Under the pieces are notes generated by a model. The model had not been told where the DNA came from and did not search any database. It saw only the letters and a list, made by a program, of their open reading frames with translations. Positions 45,401 through 56,249 of a stretch of 64,000 nucleotides of DNA are shown here, piece after piece. Position 1 is the first letter of the stretch; each line of letters begins with the position of its first letter. Location of the stretch: the NCBI GenBank assembly GCA_905250025.1, contig CAJNOJ010000138.1, positions 208,817-272,816 of the forward strand, written 5' to 3'. Origin of the DNA: Adineta ricciae (Eukaryota; Rotifera; Eurotatoria; Adinetida; Adinetidae). The position numbers and the translations under genes were made by a program.

Positions 45401-47421
45401 AACGAAACAGTAACCGAAATCAAGGTCGATTGTTCCTTGGAAGTAAACGCTATCGATTCGTTGTTCGAATGTCGATTTAAATAGTTGATTCAGTAAAGAG
45501 GATTTACCCTGACAAGAACCGACACCAAAAGACAAAATTGTTGGTCTTGTGTGATCCCAAACATGGATAATTGCCGGTATAAATTCATGTTGCTGGTTCG
45601 CATCGCGGTTTAGAATAGCAGGTGAAACAAATGGCACCGGATTTCTCTTACTTGCCAATGACATGATAATACGACGTAAGAATATATCCGAGCTCATCAG
45701 TAGAACATGTAATACCATTCGTAAACTGAGATTTGTATCGTCGCTTGGTGGATTTGTCATGTTGTATTTTTCTGTTTGATATTTGAATGTTAATGCATTC
45801 ATAAAATCATCTAAATTTTGCAAGCGTTTCAAAAAATACATAATTGGTGTCAGACAATCTTGAATGAATTCAAGAAAACTACAACGGTTGCGAATGTAAT
45901 TTTCAACTAATTCGTCAGAAATGACTTTCAAGGTTTGATTGATATATTGCAATTCGCCAGCTTGTACAAGATCTTGCAATTGAAAAGGATTGCGTGACCT
46001 CATATGTATACAATTTGAAATGACACTCAACTCGTGCTTGTTATCGGGAACACTGATTGTAGTAATAGAGTGCGTCTCGTGGAATACTTTGCTTCGAATT
46101 TCTGGGTCTTGATAGAGATCTGATTTGATTTTGTTGAATATTTCACCGGTACATTTGCTTTCGATCAGTTTCATGCCGGTTTGGCAATCGAAATATAGCT
46201 CTGATATAAGCTTGTAGAGTTCGTCAATATTACTAACAACCAACACACCTAATATGCGTTTGATATTACCGAAAATTAACATATTTGCTGGCCATATTGC
46301 TGTGAGTTTTTCGTTCGATTGAAGTTTTATAAGAAATAGTTTGATTTTTCTCGGAATGAGCAAATCCTTGAAAAAATCCGCAATGTTTCCATCCTCAGCT
46401 TTATAAAGTTTTTGTAGTAGTTCATCAAGAATAGGTGGATCCAATTGAATGTTTTCCGATTGAAATATTTTCATTATTTCGGTTTTAAATTCCATCATAT
46501 TACCATCAGTACTGCTGGATGACGACAATGTTTTGCTTTGCCAGACTTTCTTAAACAATTCATTGGCATTCAGTTCATCTGTAAAATTTTTGAATTGTTT
46601 GGGTATAAGATGTTCTCTAATTTCTTCAAGAACACTCATATCTCCGTCAAATAGTCGTTGTGATACACGATTGAAATCGAGCTCAGCGTCGACATTATAC
46701 TTTTCCCATAAGAGCTTCAGTTCGTCTTGAAATTTCTTGAAAATATCACCTTCTGCTTGGATTTTTCTACTTCTCCATATTTCGTTGATCCGAGGATGTT
46801 CGAGGAACTTTTTTGAAAACTCTTTGAAAGCATTTTCGAGTAGTAGTTCCTTTATCTGTGCTAATGCTTCGTTGTGTTGATCGTAAAGGAGACGGACAAC
46901 TTCATCAAAATGTAACTCTTTCATTGGAACACGATATTCTTGTAACAGGCCTCGAAGTATACTTTGAAATTCTGAGAATAAATCTGCATCTTCGTTCGCC
47001 ACTGAAACAAAACATACACGCTTCATAGTTAGAGAATTTAATTACGTCCGTTCTTTTGTTCTTATTTTTGTAGAAATATGACAACTGTCTGTTTGATCGG
47101 TGATTTTCCGACTTACTGCATCATTTTATTTTTACCTGGTAGTTTTGAATGATGTGCTTCTGTGTGAGTCACGCTTGGTTTTGTATCTAACAAAATCAAC
47201 AATAAAGCCGTACAGTGTAACAGCGAATTATATATTTACCATTAGTTACTGTCGATTTCGATGCATCAATTTTCTTAAGAATTACTGGTCGATCAACTGT
47301 CGTATCGAATGGAATACGCGTGTTAGCATTGAGTAATTGATTTTGGTAATAAGCGCGGTATGAGCGTTTAGTACTTTGTTCACTAAGTACTTGTCCTTTC
47401 AAATCATCAATATCAGCAGAT
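42436..47421 (-). pseudogene. Giant SAM/Ubl/VLIG-type GTPase protein, N-terminal and middle part, frameshifted (copy B)
   Basis: Exon 47001-42436 plus part of the ubiquitin-like exon (47421-47240). It includes the helical region before the GTPases and both G domains (GSCQGKSS, GPQNSGKST, DTEGL), so it fills the stretch missing from copy A. Near 42710 the sequence has 7 nt fewer than copy A (39210-39227) in a run of T, which shifts the frame and ends the protein at CCKEV. The downstream frame (MNFAGNVIGFGSPQA) is conserved. The lesion falls in a homopolymer region, so raw reads are needed before calling the allele dead. Confidence 0.7.
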
Positions 47422-47422
47422 N
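47422..47422. other. Assembly join (1 N), copy B to copy A
   Basis: Right side restarts inside the 5.7-kb exon; the ubiquitin-like exon then appears a second time upstream. Confidence 0.9.
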
Positions 47423-50400
47423 CGTGTTTGTTATCGGGAACACTGACTGTAGTAATAGAACCCGTCTCGTGGAACACTTTGCTTCGAATTTCTGGGTCTT
47501 GATAGAGATCTGATTTGATTTTGTTGAATATTTCACCGGTACATTTGCTTTCGATCAGTTTCATGCCGGTTTGGCAATCGAAATATAGCTCTGATATAAG
47601 CCTGTAGAGTTCGTCGATATTACTAACAACCAACACACCTAATATACGTTTGATATTACCGAAAATTACCATATTAGCTGGCCATATTGCTGTGAGTTTT
47701 TCGTTCGATTGGAGTTTTATAAGAAATAGTTTGATTTTTTTCGGAATGAGCAAATCCTTGAAAAAATCCGCAATGTTTTCATCCTCAGCTTTATGAAGTT
47801 TTTGTAGTAGTTCCTCAAGAATAGGTGGATCCAATTGAATGTTTTCCGATTGAAATACTTTCATTATTTCGGTTTTAAATTCCATCATATTACCATCAGT
47901 ACTGCTGGATGATGACAATGTTTTGCTTTGCCAGACTTTCTTAAACAATTCATTGGCATTCAGTTCATCTGTAAAATTTTTGAATTGTCTGGGTATAAGA
48001 TGTTCTTTAATTTCTTCAAGAACACTCATATCTTCGTCAAATAGTCGTTGTGATACACGATTGAAATCGAGCTCAGCATCGACATTATACTTTTCCCATA
48101 AGACCTTCAGTTCGTCTTGAAATTTCTTGAAAATGCCACCTTCTGCTTGCATTTTTCTACTTCTCCATATTTCGTTGATCCGGGGATGTTCAAGGAACTT
48201 TTTTGAAAACTCTTTGAAAGCATTTTCGAGCAGTAGTTCCTTTATCTGTGCTAATGCTTCGTTGTGTTGGTCGTAAAGGAGACGGGCAACTTCATCAAAA
48301 TTTAACTCTTCTATTGGAACACGATATTCTTGTAACAGGCCTCGAAGTATACTTTGAAATTCTGAGAATAAATCCGCGCCTTCGTTCGCCACTGAAACAA
48401 AACATACACGCTTTATAGTTAGAGAATTTAATTACGTCCGTTCGTTTGATCTAATTTTTGTACACATATGACAACTGTCTGTTTGATCGGTGATTTTCCG
48501 ACTTACTGCGTCATTTTATTTTTACCTGGTAGTTTTGAATGATGTGCTTCTGTGTGAGTCACGCTTGGTTTTGTATCTAACAAAATCAACAGTAAAGCCG
48601 TACAGTGTAACAGCGAATTATATATTTACCATTAGTTCCTGTCGATTGCGATGGATCAATTTTCTTAAGAATTACTGGTCGATCAACTGTCGTATCGAAT
48701 GGAATACGCGTGTTAGCATTGAGTAATTGATTTTGGTAATAAGCGCGGTATGAGCGTTTAGTACTTTGTTCACTAAGTACTTGTCCTTTCAAATCATCAA
48801 TATCAGCAGATCTATCGAGTAGAATTCCTTCCGGTTCATATCCGTCAATTTGACACCAAACTTTGATTTTAGTGGTCGTCTCGGAGTTTTCACGTGATGC
48901 TCTGCCTAAGAATCAGACAGACTAATGATTAGTTTTGCAAGACAAAGGTGAAATGTAATTACGAAATAAATCGTTCAACATCTGCTACTCTGTACACCCA
49001 ATAAACTCACCTGAAGTTTCTGACGTTAGAAGATTTGGTAGTTCTTTTGGTACGGTTGGTTCTTGGTTGTTTGTCGAGTTTGAAGGTGTTGATAACGTAT
49101 CCTTACTCTGGTCATCCATGATGGTCACACTGACGTCAGCGGTAGATATGGTGTCGTATTGATCGTCCTAATTAAGAACAAAGCATTTAAGGGGTATGGG
49201 TGTGGGTGAGTGGAAGCGTGTCAAGGAATTCTGGAACTGGTAGGAATTCAGTTCTAAGATATATGAAGGGGCGATCAGATGAAACGTCGGAATACAGTCA
49301 AGAACGTCTTTGCATAAATGTCCTCTTATCGAAAGAAAGTTTTACGACGATGATGCACCAAATTATGAATTAAAACTATGGTTAAATCAAACATTCGAAT
49401 GTGCCATGTATGTAGAAAAAGAAATCTGATGTCCAAACTATTGATACGAGGCAAAGTTGCTAAATCTTAACCTGTCAATAGTGCTTGTCATATTTCTTAT
49501 TCAGCGATTATCTGTAATGATGTCGTTTTATATTCCGCCCCCTTCTGCATAGCTTCTCGCAATTTCCATACTACAATCGCAGTTGGATTTGGCAAATGAG
49601 AATAGTACAACTGCAGTTTAATCATACCATCACCCACCTTCACCCACACCCTCACCCTCACCTGTACGCATATCCGTAATTACCTGTGATGGTTTTTTAC
49701 ACGTTGTAGATGACATTCCAGCATAGGATTTGTCCAAAGCTAAGGTAACATCAGCTGAATCCGCAGTTTCGTTCCAAGCTTGTGCTTGAGATCCAGGCTT
49801 GGTACTTTTTTCTTGATGTTCTAGCCCTTAAAGATATTCAAGAATAAAAGGATGAATGGCTATAGTTGTTTGAAAAAGGCGAGTTTGAGAGATTTTCAAC
49901 GAATGGTGAATCCGCTGCATATGGTCCATTACAATATTATCATGTATCATTAAGTGACAGAGAGAACACTTCAGAAAATACTTATCCAGTGGCGTCGTAC
50001 CTGATGTGTTCATTGTGCTGTCTGCATAGGACTACAACTAGAGATCATGAGCTATCTTTTCATATGTTAAAACTTACCGGAGGCTCGTCTGTTGAGGATA
50101 ACACCGCGGTCTGATCAGATGCCAACGAATTCCTACAGCAGACCATTTTACAAAAGCATCAAAATTTATTATGTGCGCTTACTTGAGTTTCTGCAAAGCT
50201 TCTTTGAAAGTAATACGACCCTTCATGACTGGTATAAGTTCCTTCTGCTCGGCTTCTCCAAGACCTTCGCTCAGAAGTGTTTTCCCGTCAATTCCATTCT
50301 CTACAACATTATGCGTTTTATGACAATCTTCATCATTTCGAAAAAAAAAGAAATCCATTCATGAGTCCGTATCAATGAAATAATTCTCAAAATTGACTAT

Positions 50401-50592
50401 TTTTCCTGCCTTTCGGTGATTTTCAATGAAAACCAATGAGTTAGGCGCAATACGATGAGCCGTTATACTTTGTTCTACAGCTGTAAGCTTTGATTTCATT
50501 ACCATACCTTTGAAATTCTTGACGTAGTCATGCAGTCCTTTGTCATTCAACCAATCTGCTACTTGATCAATAGTCCATTTTGTAGGATCCAT
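47423..50592 (-). CDS. Giant SAM/Ubl/VLIG-type GTPase/vWA protein, N-terminal part (copy A)
   Basis: Eight exons with agreeing phases: 50592-50508, 50300-50183, 50132-50078, 50031-50001 (31 nt), 49826-49684, 49167-49011, 48905-48630 and 48391 onward. Exons 1-2 encode a SAM domain (MDPTKWTIDQVADWLNDKG at the start; IDGKTLLSEGLG and LQKLK at the end). Exons 3-6 are a Ser/Thr-rich linker with DEPPSYADS. Exon 7 is the ubiquitin-like module (KVWCQIDGYEPEG, ADIDDLKGQV, YRAYYQNQLL, RPVILKKID). Exon 8 begins the helical region ahead of the GTPases. SAM domains mediate oligomerisation, so the protein could assemble into polymers. Total size of the joined protein is about 2,470 aa. The single ATG at 50592 fits the start of a SAM domain. 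Confidence 0.78.
49629..49662. repeat. C-rich CACCCT/CCCACA low-complexity run
   Basis: Imperfect run of CACCC units within the 516-nt intron 5 of the giant gene. A G-rich run (GGGTGTGGGTGAG) lies about 430 nt away near 49199, so the two could pair. Only one or two units equal the bdelloid telomere unit TGTGGG. Confidence 0.5.
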
Positions 50593-52542
50593 CTAAAATA
50601 TTTGAACATATCTCTTAGCTATCGATGTTCGACAGAAATCGTCGTCCTGCATATTACAGCTTTACATCAAAGAAATCAACAATAAAGTCGGAGCGGGTGG
50701 TGGCGAAGTGAGTTTTGTGGGTGTTTTGCTTCAACTTCATTATTAAAGTTCCTAGTCGTACATCGAACTCGATAAAAATTAATCTTAAAGAGGGCTATCA
50801 TTGAGACCGACCCGGACGATTATGCTTGCAACAGACTTGAATTAGTATCTTTATGGGTAAGACAACTTCGTAAAAAATGGATGCGGTGCGCTCTGAAATA
50901 ATCAAACACAGTTGTTGATGCTAATACTCTACAGCTACTGAAAGTGTATGCCTTTCATGAAAATGCATTTGATTTCTACCATATCTACGCAGAGAGAGAA
51001 AGAAAAATACTTAATAATCACAGAGAAGAAAAGTTACCGAAAGTAAACTTTACTGTCGATGTTGACTGTGCTTCCAGAAATATCAACAAGGTTGAGCAAC
51101 AACAACATACTTTTTTTCTCTAGGGAACCCATATTTTATTACGCAGCTGTTCTCCCTTTCTCTGGCTTGCCACTTCGTCTTTTTCTCTTTTTTAATGAAA
51201 TATATTTTCTTGGAGTATTTTTTTTCCTTTTCATTTTGCAGAAAATTAAACATCATGAAATATAAGATTATAACAAATGCGAAGTAATAATGTAGACAAG
51301 AACATTGAGAAAACTAAAGAAGAGAGAAAAGAAAAAAAGAGGAGCAGTGGGAAACCAGCTCTTTCTTCGTCGAACTATTCAATATAAAGTCCTTCATCGA
51401 TGAACTCTGATTGTGACACTTGATAGAGTACCGAAACGAAATATTGGACAATCTCTGACTTTGAAAAGAGTCTATGACATACGTACAGGTTATCTAATTT
51501 TGTTCTGAATTATCTCAACTGCAGAATTAACTCATTTCAAGGAAGGTGCTGTGATTAGGATATCATGCCTTTCGAGTGGGTGTAGACAGAAGGGTGTAGT
51601 GTAACGAATTATGGGAGTGGTCGCCTATACTTTTCAGTATGATGTTATCTTGTGTCATCTGTACACTCACAAGAGTGTTGGTTCTTTATTGTTCATAACT
51701 TGTATCGGAACTAAATCATGTGATATAACAAAGAGAGGGCAAGGTCAATGTCCAACGAGCAGGTTGCCAAGGCGAATTATAGATATACATTAACCATTAC
51801 ATATAGTTTAGCAGATTTTTAAATAATTCTCCTGTTATTTCCGATACGATATCTTATCTCCCCGTCCGAGTTTTTCAGGATTTAGTTTTTCCTATATGCA
51901 TTCCAACTTTGATCTCACTGATTCCAGTCATACAAATTCCATTGTTCCAAAATCTAAAAAACTGTCAAAGCGGTGAAAAAAACACAACCGTTTAAGAAAA
52001 CACCAGGCCGATTCGCTTCTGCATGACTTAACACAGTTCCATTATCGGTCCCAGATACAGTCTGATGGCCTCCATCAGTTCCAATCGTAAAACCTTTCAC
52101 CCTCGCCCACATCATCAAGATAAGATTCGAGCATTATTTCAACCAGGTCTTCAATGCTTCTATATTTGATAAAACATTGCTGATAAAGATCGGAACAAAA
52201 TTCCCAGATAAAAATTTTTCTTTATCATTTATGTAAGAGAAAAATCCCATTGTATACAGCTTCTATGGTGTGTGTGCTATTTCCCACTGTTCTCCTTCTC
52301 CTGAGTAGAGAAAAAACCTTGCACAAAAAAAGTCAACCGAAAGAATAACAATACAGATTATTTTTCATGTAATGCTACACGTGCCTCATCTTGCTCTATA
52401 TTTTAAATACATAAATATTTGGACACTAAAAGCAAATATGCACATTCACCTCTATAGCACACCAGCAACCATCCACCCACTCTGGTACATTTTCATTTTT
52501 TAGCGTTCGTGGTTCTCAAATCAATTTTATTGATCACAATCA
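50593..52542. promoter_or_regulatory. Divergent intergenic region, giant GTPase gene to ADP-ribosyltransferase gene
   Basis: 1.95 kb between the starts of the minus-strand giant gene and the plus-strand ADP-ribosyltransferase. No gene or named element was recognised; several T/A-rich runs and short open frames only. It should contain both promoters, which makes shared regulation of the two genes possible but unproven. Confidence 0.35.
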
Positions 52543-55089
52543 ATGGCAGAAGCAACGAACATACGTTTCATTGATGAATATATTCTATCCTCACTAAATC
52601 TTCAAACACTTGATAACTTTGATGACTATCTCGTTGCCATCGTGGGTGTCGACGATGAGCCACACTTTCATAAGCAACTTCTAATGATAATTGACGGCAA
52701 TTGTTTCCAATCATTCGATGACATTCAACAGATTCCTGTGTTTAATGAATTTCAATCAAAACTAGATGTTTTCTTAATCATTTCTGGTACACTGGGAAAA
52801 CAATATCGTGATCATCTCATACAGAAAAGACAACTCAGATTCGTATACGTCTATTGTAGACATGAGAACCACCACATAGAGTGGACGAATGGAGTCGAGA
52901 AAGTCAGATGTGTAACATCTGATCCAACAACACTAATCGAAAAGCTTCACAAAGATGTCAGAACATTCAGCAACCGATGGCCATTCGAACAAAGATCATT
53001 TATCAAATCGTCAATACCCACTTCTCAATGGTTTCATTTATTTCTTACGATGATTTGTCACACACCTGACACCATAACATTACCGTACGATGATATGTTC
53101 AACGAATGCCGTTCATACTATAAGAATAATCAAGCAAAGCTTCATGAGATAAATCTGTTGTCGCAACAATATCGACCGAACAATGTTATCAGAGAATACA
53201 CGCGCGATGGTTTTGTTTATTGTGTTCTCAATCATGCTTTACGTACACGAAACATGCGACTTATCAGGATATTCAGCCCGTTTATTCGTGACTTACATAG
53301 TCAATTGTCTGACTGCCGATCGAAGTATCTTCGCAATTTGGACAAAGAACAGTTGATTCGGAGTGTTTACCGAGGACAACAACTAACTGAAGAACAAGTG
53401 GATCATCTTTATTCAGTCTGGAACTCCAATCATCCTGTTATCACTTTGACCACATTTGGTTCGACATCAAGGGATCCGAATGTTGCGTTGGACTTTATAC
53501 CATTTGCAGATGGTGTCGTTTCTTGTTTGTTTGAAATCATCATCACTGACGATCACTATGCCTCGGCAGAAAACTTCTTCTATGAAGCACCAGTGTTTGC
53601 AGATATTTCTTCAATGTCTACTATGCCCGACGAAAAAGAAGTATTATTTTCTCTTGGTACACGTTTTCGTCTAATTCGAATCGAACAACAACGAACGGAA
53701 AAGAATGGCTCCTGTCTTTTAATTACATTGAAACCAGCGGAGCCGGAAGATATGCAGAATAAATTTTCTGCTTCCAGTATTATCGAAGAATTTGAGAAGT
53801 TAGAAGATGGACAAGTCTATATGGATATTCTAGACATGTTACAAGAAACTGCGGACGACGAGACAAAATTCAACAGTACAAACTGGACAGTCTGGTGGAA
53901 TAATCTGAAGAATCAATGGCACCAAGGTCTCAGGGATAAATCGCCACTCAATCTCATATTCTATGGGTGTTTTACCAATAGTCCAAAGTGGTCCAGAAAA
54001 GCAATCGAAATGCATAAAGATAGTCTACGTGCCGTTCCAAGTATTGAATCAAATCGATCTTGTTTTAGAAAACTATACGAATGGTCTAATGCACTGACGA
54101 CTGTAGTACCAACAAGATGGCTAGCTTTGTACGAAGTATATCTGGAAACGTTATGTACAACAAACACGAACGAAGTTATAAATACAGTGAAAACTGCTGT
54201 AGAAACGTATGAAAAGATCGACGACAAGGCACATGCAGAGAGCTGTTATGAAAAATTGTTGGCACTAATAGGTGATACTAATACAAAGATGAAGAAAGAA
54301 ATAGAAAAGAAAGTGAAACGCTTAGAAAATCCTTCTGCACCAACAGAGAAAAAAGGTTCCAGACCTGAACCGATCGTTCCGCACAGAGAACCGTCCAAGG
54401 TGTATAAAGTGCAAGAACAACTGTGGATGATATACGAATCGCTGAAAGAGTGTGCTGATGAGTCGAAGTCAATCAGACCCCGTTCCACTAAGGTGGATGG
54501 ATTACTTCGACTGGCTGCTGATTCGTACGATGCAGGTGACTCGCGAATTATTCTCCGAATACCATTCATCGAAAATGCGAGACTGTCTGTGAACGACTAT
54601 CGCTTCTATTGCCTTTTATCTACTGGAAGACATACGGAAAAACTAGATAACGTGATCAAAGACGGAAGTAATAATCGTGAGCTGACATTATGGCGCTATG
54701 AGAAATATATGTATGGATGGATATTTCTCGGACAACTGAAGCATTGCTTACTTTTGTCGAAAGGATCCCAAAGTCGTATTGCTTTAATTGATCGACTGAT
54801 GAAGAAACTGAATGTTCTTCTGACAATGTGCACGATTTATTTATGCGTTAAACCGCGCAGCAAGAAAGTAAACGTGGACGGGATGAAGTTCGTGAATGTG
54901 ATCGACGAGGGAACAAAGCAACATATTTTCGGTGATGTTTTTAATGACAACCTGTTGGTTAAGCTAGAAGCACTGGAACGAGAAACTGTTACCGTCAGTG
55001 AAACTTGTAAACCGATACCTGATAGTTATAGAGAATCGAGATTAGATCTGACTACGATGGAAAGAGAAGACGTTTTCTCTGATCCATGA
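52543..55089 (+). CDS. Arginine-type ADP-ribosyltransferase with helical C-terminal region
   Basis: Single exon, 848 aa. The catalytic R-S-E signature is visible: SVYRGQQL (Arg277), GSTSRDP (Ser307-Thr308-Ser309) and DEKEVLFS with Glu364/Glu366 (ExE, the arginine-specific form). The N-terminal 130 residues (FDDYLVAIVGVDD, VFLIISGTLGKQYRD, LRFVYVYCRHE) look like an alpha/beta receiver-like module common in bdelloid and protist ADP-ribosyltransferases; its function is not established. Residues 410-600 are helical and TPR-like (EKIDDKAHAESCYEKLLAL), followed by a conserved C-terminal region ending EREDVFSDP. The enzyme would transfer ADP-ribose from NAD to arginine of a protein. No signal peptide is seen, so it is probably intracellular. 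A paralogue is at 57730-59217. Confidence 0.8.
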   Translation: MAEATNIRFIDEYILSSLNLQTLDNFDDYLVAIVGVDDEPHFHKQLLMIIDGNCFQSFDDIQQIPVFNEFQSKLDVFLIISGTLGKQYRDHLIQKRQLRFVYVYCRHENHHIEWTNGVEKVRCVTSDPTTLIEKLHKDVRTFSNRWPFEQRSFIKSSIPTSQWFHLFLTMICHTPDTITLPYDDMFNECRSYYKNNQAKLHEINLLSQQYRPNNVIREYTRDGFVYCVLNHALRTRNMRLIRIFSPFIRDLHSQLSDCRSKYLRNLDKEQLIRSVYRGQQLTEEQVDHLYSVWNSNHPVITLTTFGSTSRDPNVALDFIPFADGVVSCLFEIIITDDHYASAENFFYEAPVFADISSMSTMPDEKEVLFSLGTRFRLIRIEQQRTEKNGSCLLITLKPAEPEDMQNKFSASSIIEEFEKLEDGQVYMDILDMLQETADDETKFNSTNWTVWWNNLKNQWHQGLRDKSPLNLIFYGCFTNSPKWSRKAIEMHKDSLRAVPSIESNRSCFRKLYEWSNALTTVVPTRWLALYEVYLETLCTTNTNEVINTVKTAVETYEKIDDKAHAESCYEKLLALIGDTNTKMKKEIEKKVKRLENPSAPTEKKGSRPEPIVPHREPSKVYKVQEQLWMIYESLKECADESKSIRPRSTKVDGLLRLAADSYDAGDSRIILRIPFIENARLSVNDYRFYCLLSTGRHTEKLDNVIKDGSNNRELTLWRYEKYMYGWIFLGQLKHCLLLSKGSQSRIALIDRLMKKLNVLLTMCTIYLCVKPRSKKVNVDGMKFVNVIDEGTKQHIFGDVFNDNLLVKLEALERETVTVSETCKPIPDSYRESRLDLTTMEREDVFSDP

Positions 55090-55469
55090 ATCTTGTGATT
55101 TCTGAACGTTTTTTTTTTACTTTGGCGAATAAAGAAAGCATTCCCATAAAGCAGGTATAGTAACACTTATAAAATGATGACTAGTAGAATATTTGCCAAA
55201 TTCAAAGATAGAAACTAATGTGGATAAATCACCGATCTAACATTGCAACTTATCTATCATGTTTGAAGAATGCGTCAATGCATATGCATCATCTCGAAAA
55301 CGCCTGTATGTGTGTGTACTTATATCATAAGGAATAATACTGTAGATATTGCGAGCTTCAAGACTCGGATTGACCATCATGTAGCAGTTTTCTTGAAAGT
55401 TATCATATATAAGACGGTCTATCTATCGAAGATTATGACCAGGATCGATTCCTAGTAAGAAAACTAAGT
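55090..55469. other. Spacer between ADP-ribosyltransferase gene and its relic
   Basis: 380 nt, no gene. An AATAAAG about 40 nt after the stop may be the polyadenylation signal. Confidence 0.4.
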
Positions 55470-55789
55470 AATGCCATAAAAGAGGGGCGTAATAATGACT
55501 TTGCTCATGTTATGGCGATACAAGGAAAATAAGCATGGATGGATATTTCTTGGACAACTAAAACATGATATACCACTATGTCACCAATTCTCACGTAATA
55601 TCGATCAAATTCACCGCTCGATGAAAACTCGATATTCTTGTCACAATATGCAAGATTTATTTGAGTTATACTACGCAGTAAGAGAGTGAATGTGGATAAA
55701 ATGAAGTTTATCTGCATACCCTAATCGTTACAGAGAAACATATTCCGACTAGAGTGCGTTGGAAGAAACGACGTTTTTCTGATCCATAG
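55470..55789 (+). pseudogene. Relic of an ADP-ribosyltransferase gene 3' end
   Basis: Short fragments match the end of the gene at 52543-55089: LLMLWRYKENKHGWIFLGQL (compare LTLWRYEKYMYGWIFLGQL), then GTGAATGTGGATAAAATGAAGTT, cut here to GTGGATAAAATGAAG, and a final TTTTTCTGATCCATAG like its last codons. About 200 nt are missing internally and frames do not connect. Tandem copy that has decayed. Confidence 0.7.
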
Positions 55790-55955
55790 ATAGTCTAGTG
55801 TAATTTGTGAGAAAATCTTTTTTCTGTTGCTAAAAATGAAACACGAACAATAAGCAGATGTGGAAGAACTGAGAAATTCTTTCGCTTACTATTCAATATG
55901 GATAATTAAACATCAGAGAGAAACAAAACAGAACTGATATGTCTGTCGATGTTAT

Positions 55956-55963
55956 TATAAAAT
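55956..55963 (+). promoter_or_regulatory. TATA-like box before the protoglobin-like gene
   Basis: TATAAAAT 35 nt upstream of the ATG at 55998. Position fits a TATA element with a very short 5' UTR; sequence-only call. Confidence 0.35.
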
Positions 55964-55997
55964 CACGCATATCTTGATACTTTCATTCACTTTTATC

Positions 55998-56248
55998 ATG
56001 TCTGAGCATATAGATGGTTCTCGCTTGGACACCGATCTTCGCTATCGATTCGACTATTTATCCAAGTTTCTCAACTTCACTTCCGATGACATCACTGCAT
56101 TAAACACCCTCGCTCGCGTCGCCACACCATTGATCAACTCGGTAGCTGAAATCATCTATCAGAAACTATTAGAATATGACATCACAAAAAACTACTTTCT
56201 TCGCACCACTCATGACTTCAAAGGCACAATGACGACTGATGGAAATCA
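55998..56248 (+). CDS. Protoglobin-like globin, N-terminal part
   Basis: ATG at 55998 (MSEHIDGSRLDTDLRYRFDY). 83 residues before the join. Pattern: a pre-helix, then FLNFTSDDITALNTLARVA, IINSVAEIIYQKLL-like helix and DITKNYFLRTTHDFKG. This matches the start of the protoglobin / globin-sensor family (single-domain haem proteins of archaea and bacteria). The C-terminal part is at 59219-59386, beyond an inserted piece; roughly 60 central residues, including the expected proximal His region, are not in the window. Bacterial or archaeal origin by transfer is plausible, since animals normally lack this family. Confidence 0.65.
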
Positions 56249-56249
56249 N
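56249..56249. other. Assembly join (1 N) inside the globin-like gene
   Basis: The piece 56250-59217 has no continuity with either side; both halves of the globin-like gene flank it. Confidence 0.8.

Noticed and set aside
49185-49662. Telomere-like TGTGGG / CCCACA motifs
   Set aside because: Only isolated units in an intron, with no array. Simple C-rich/G-rich low complexity explains them.
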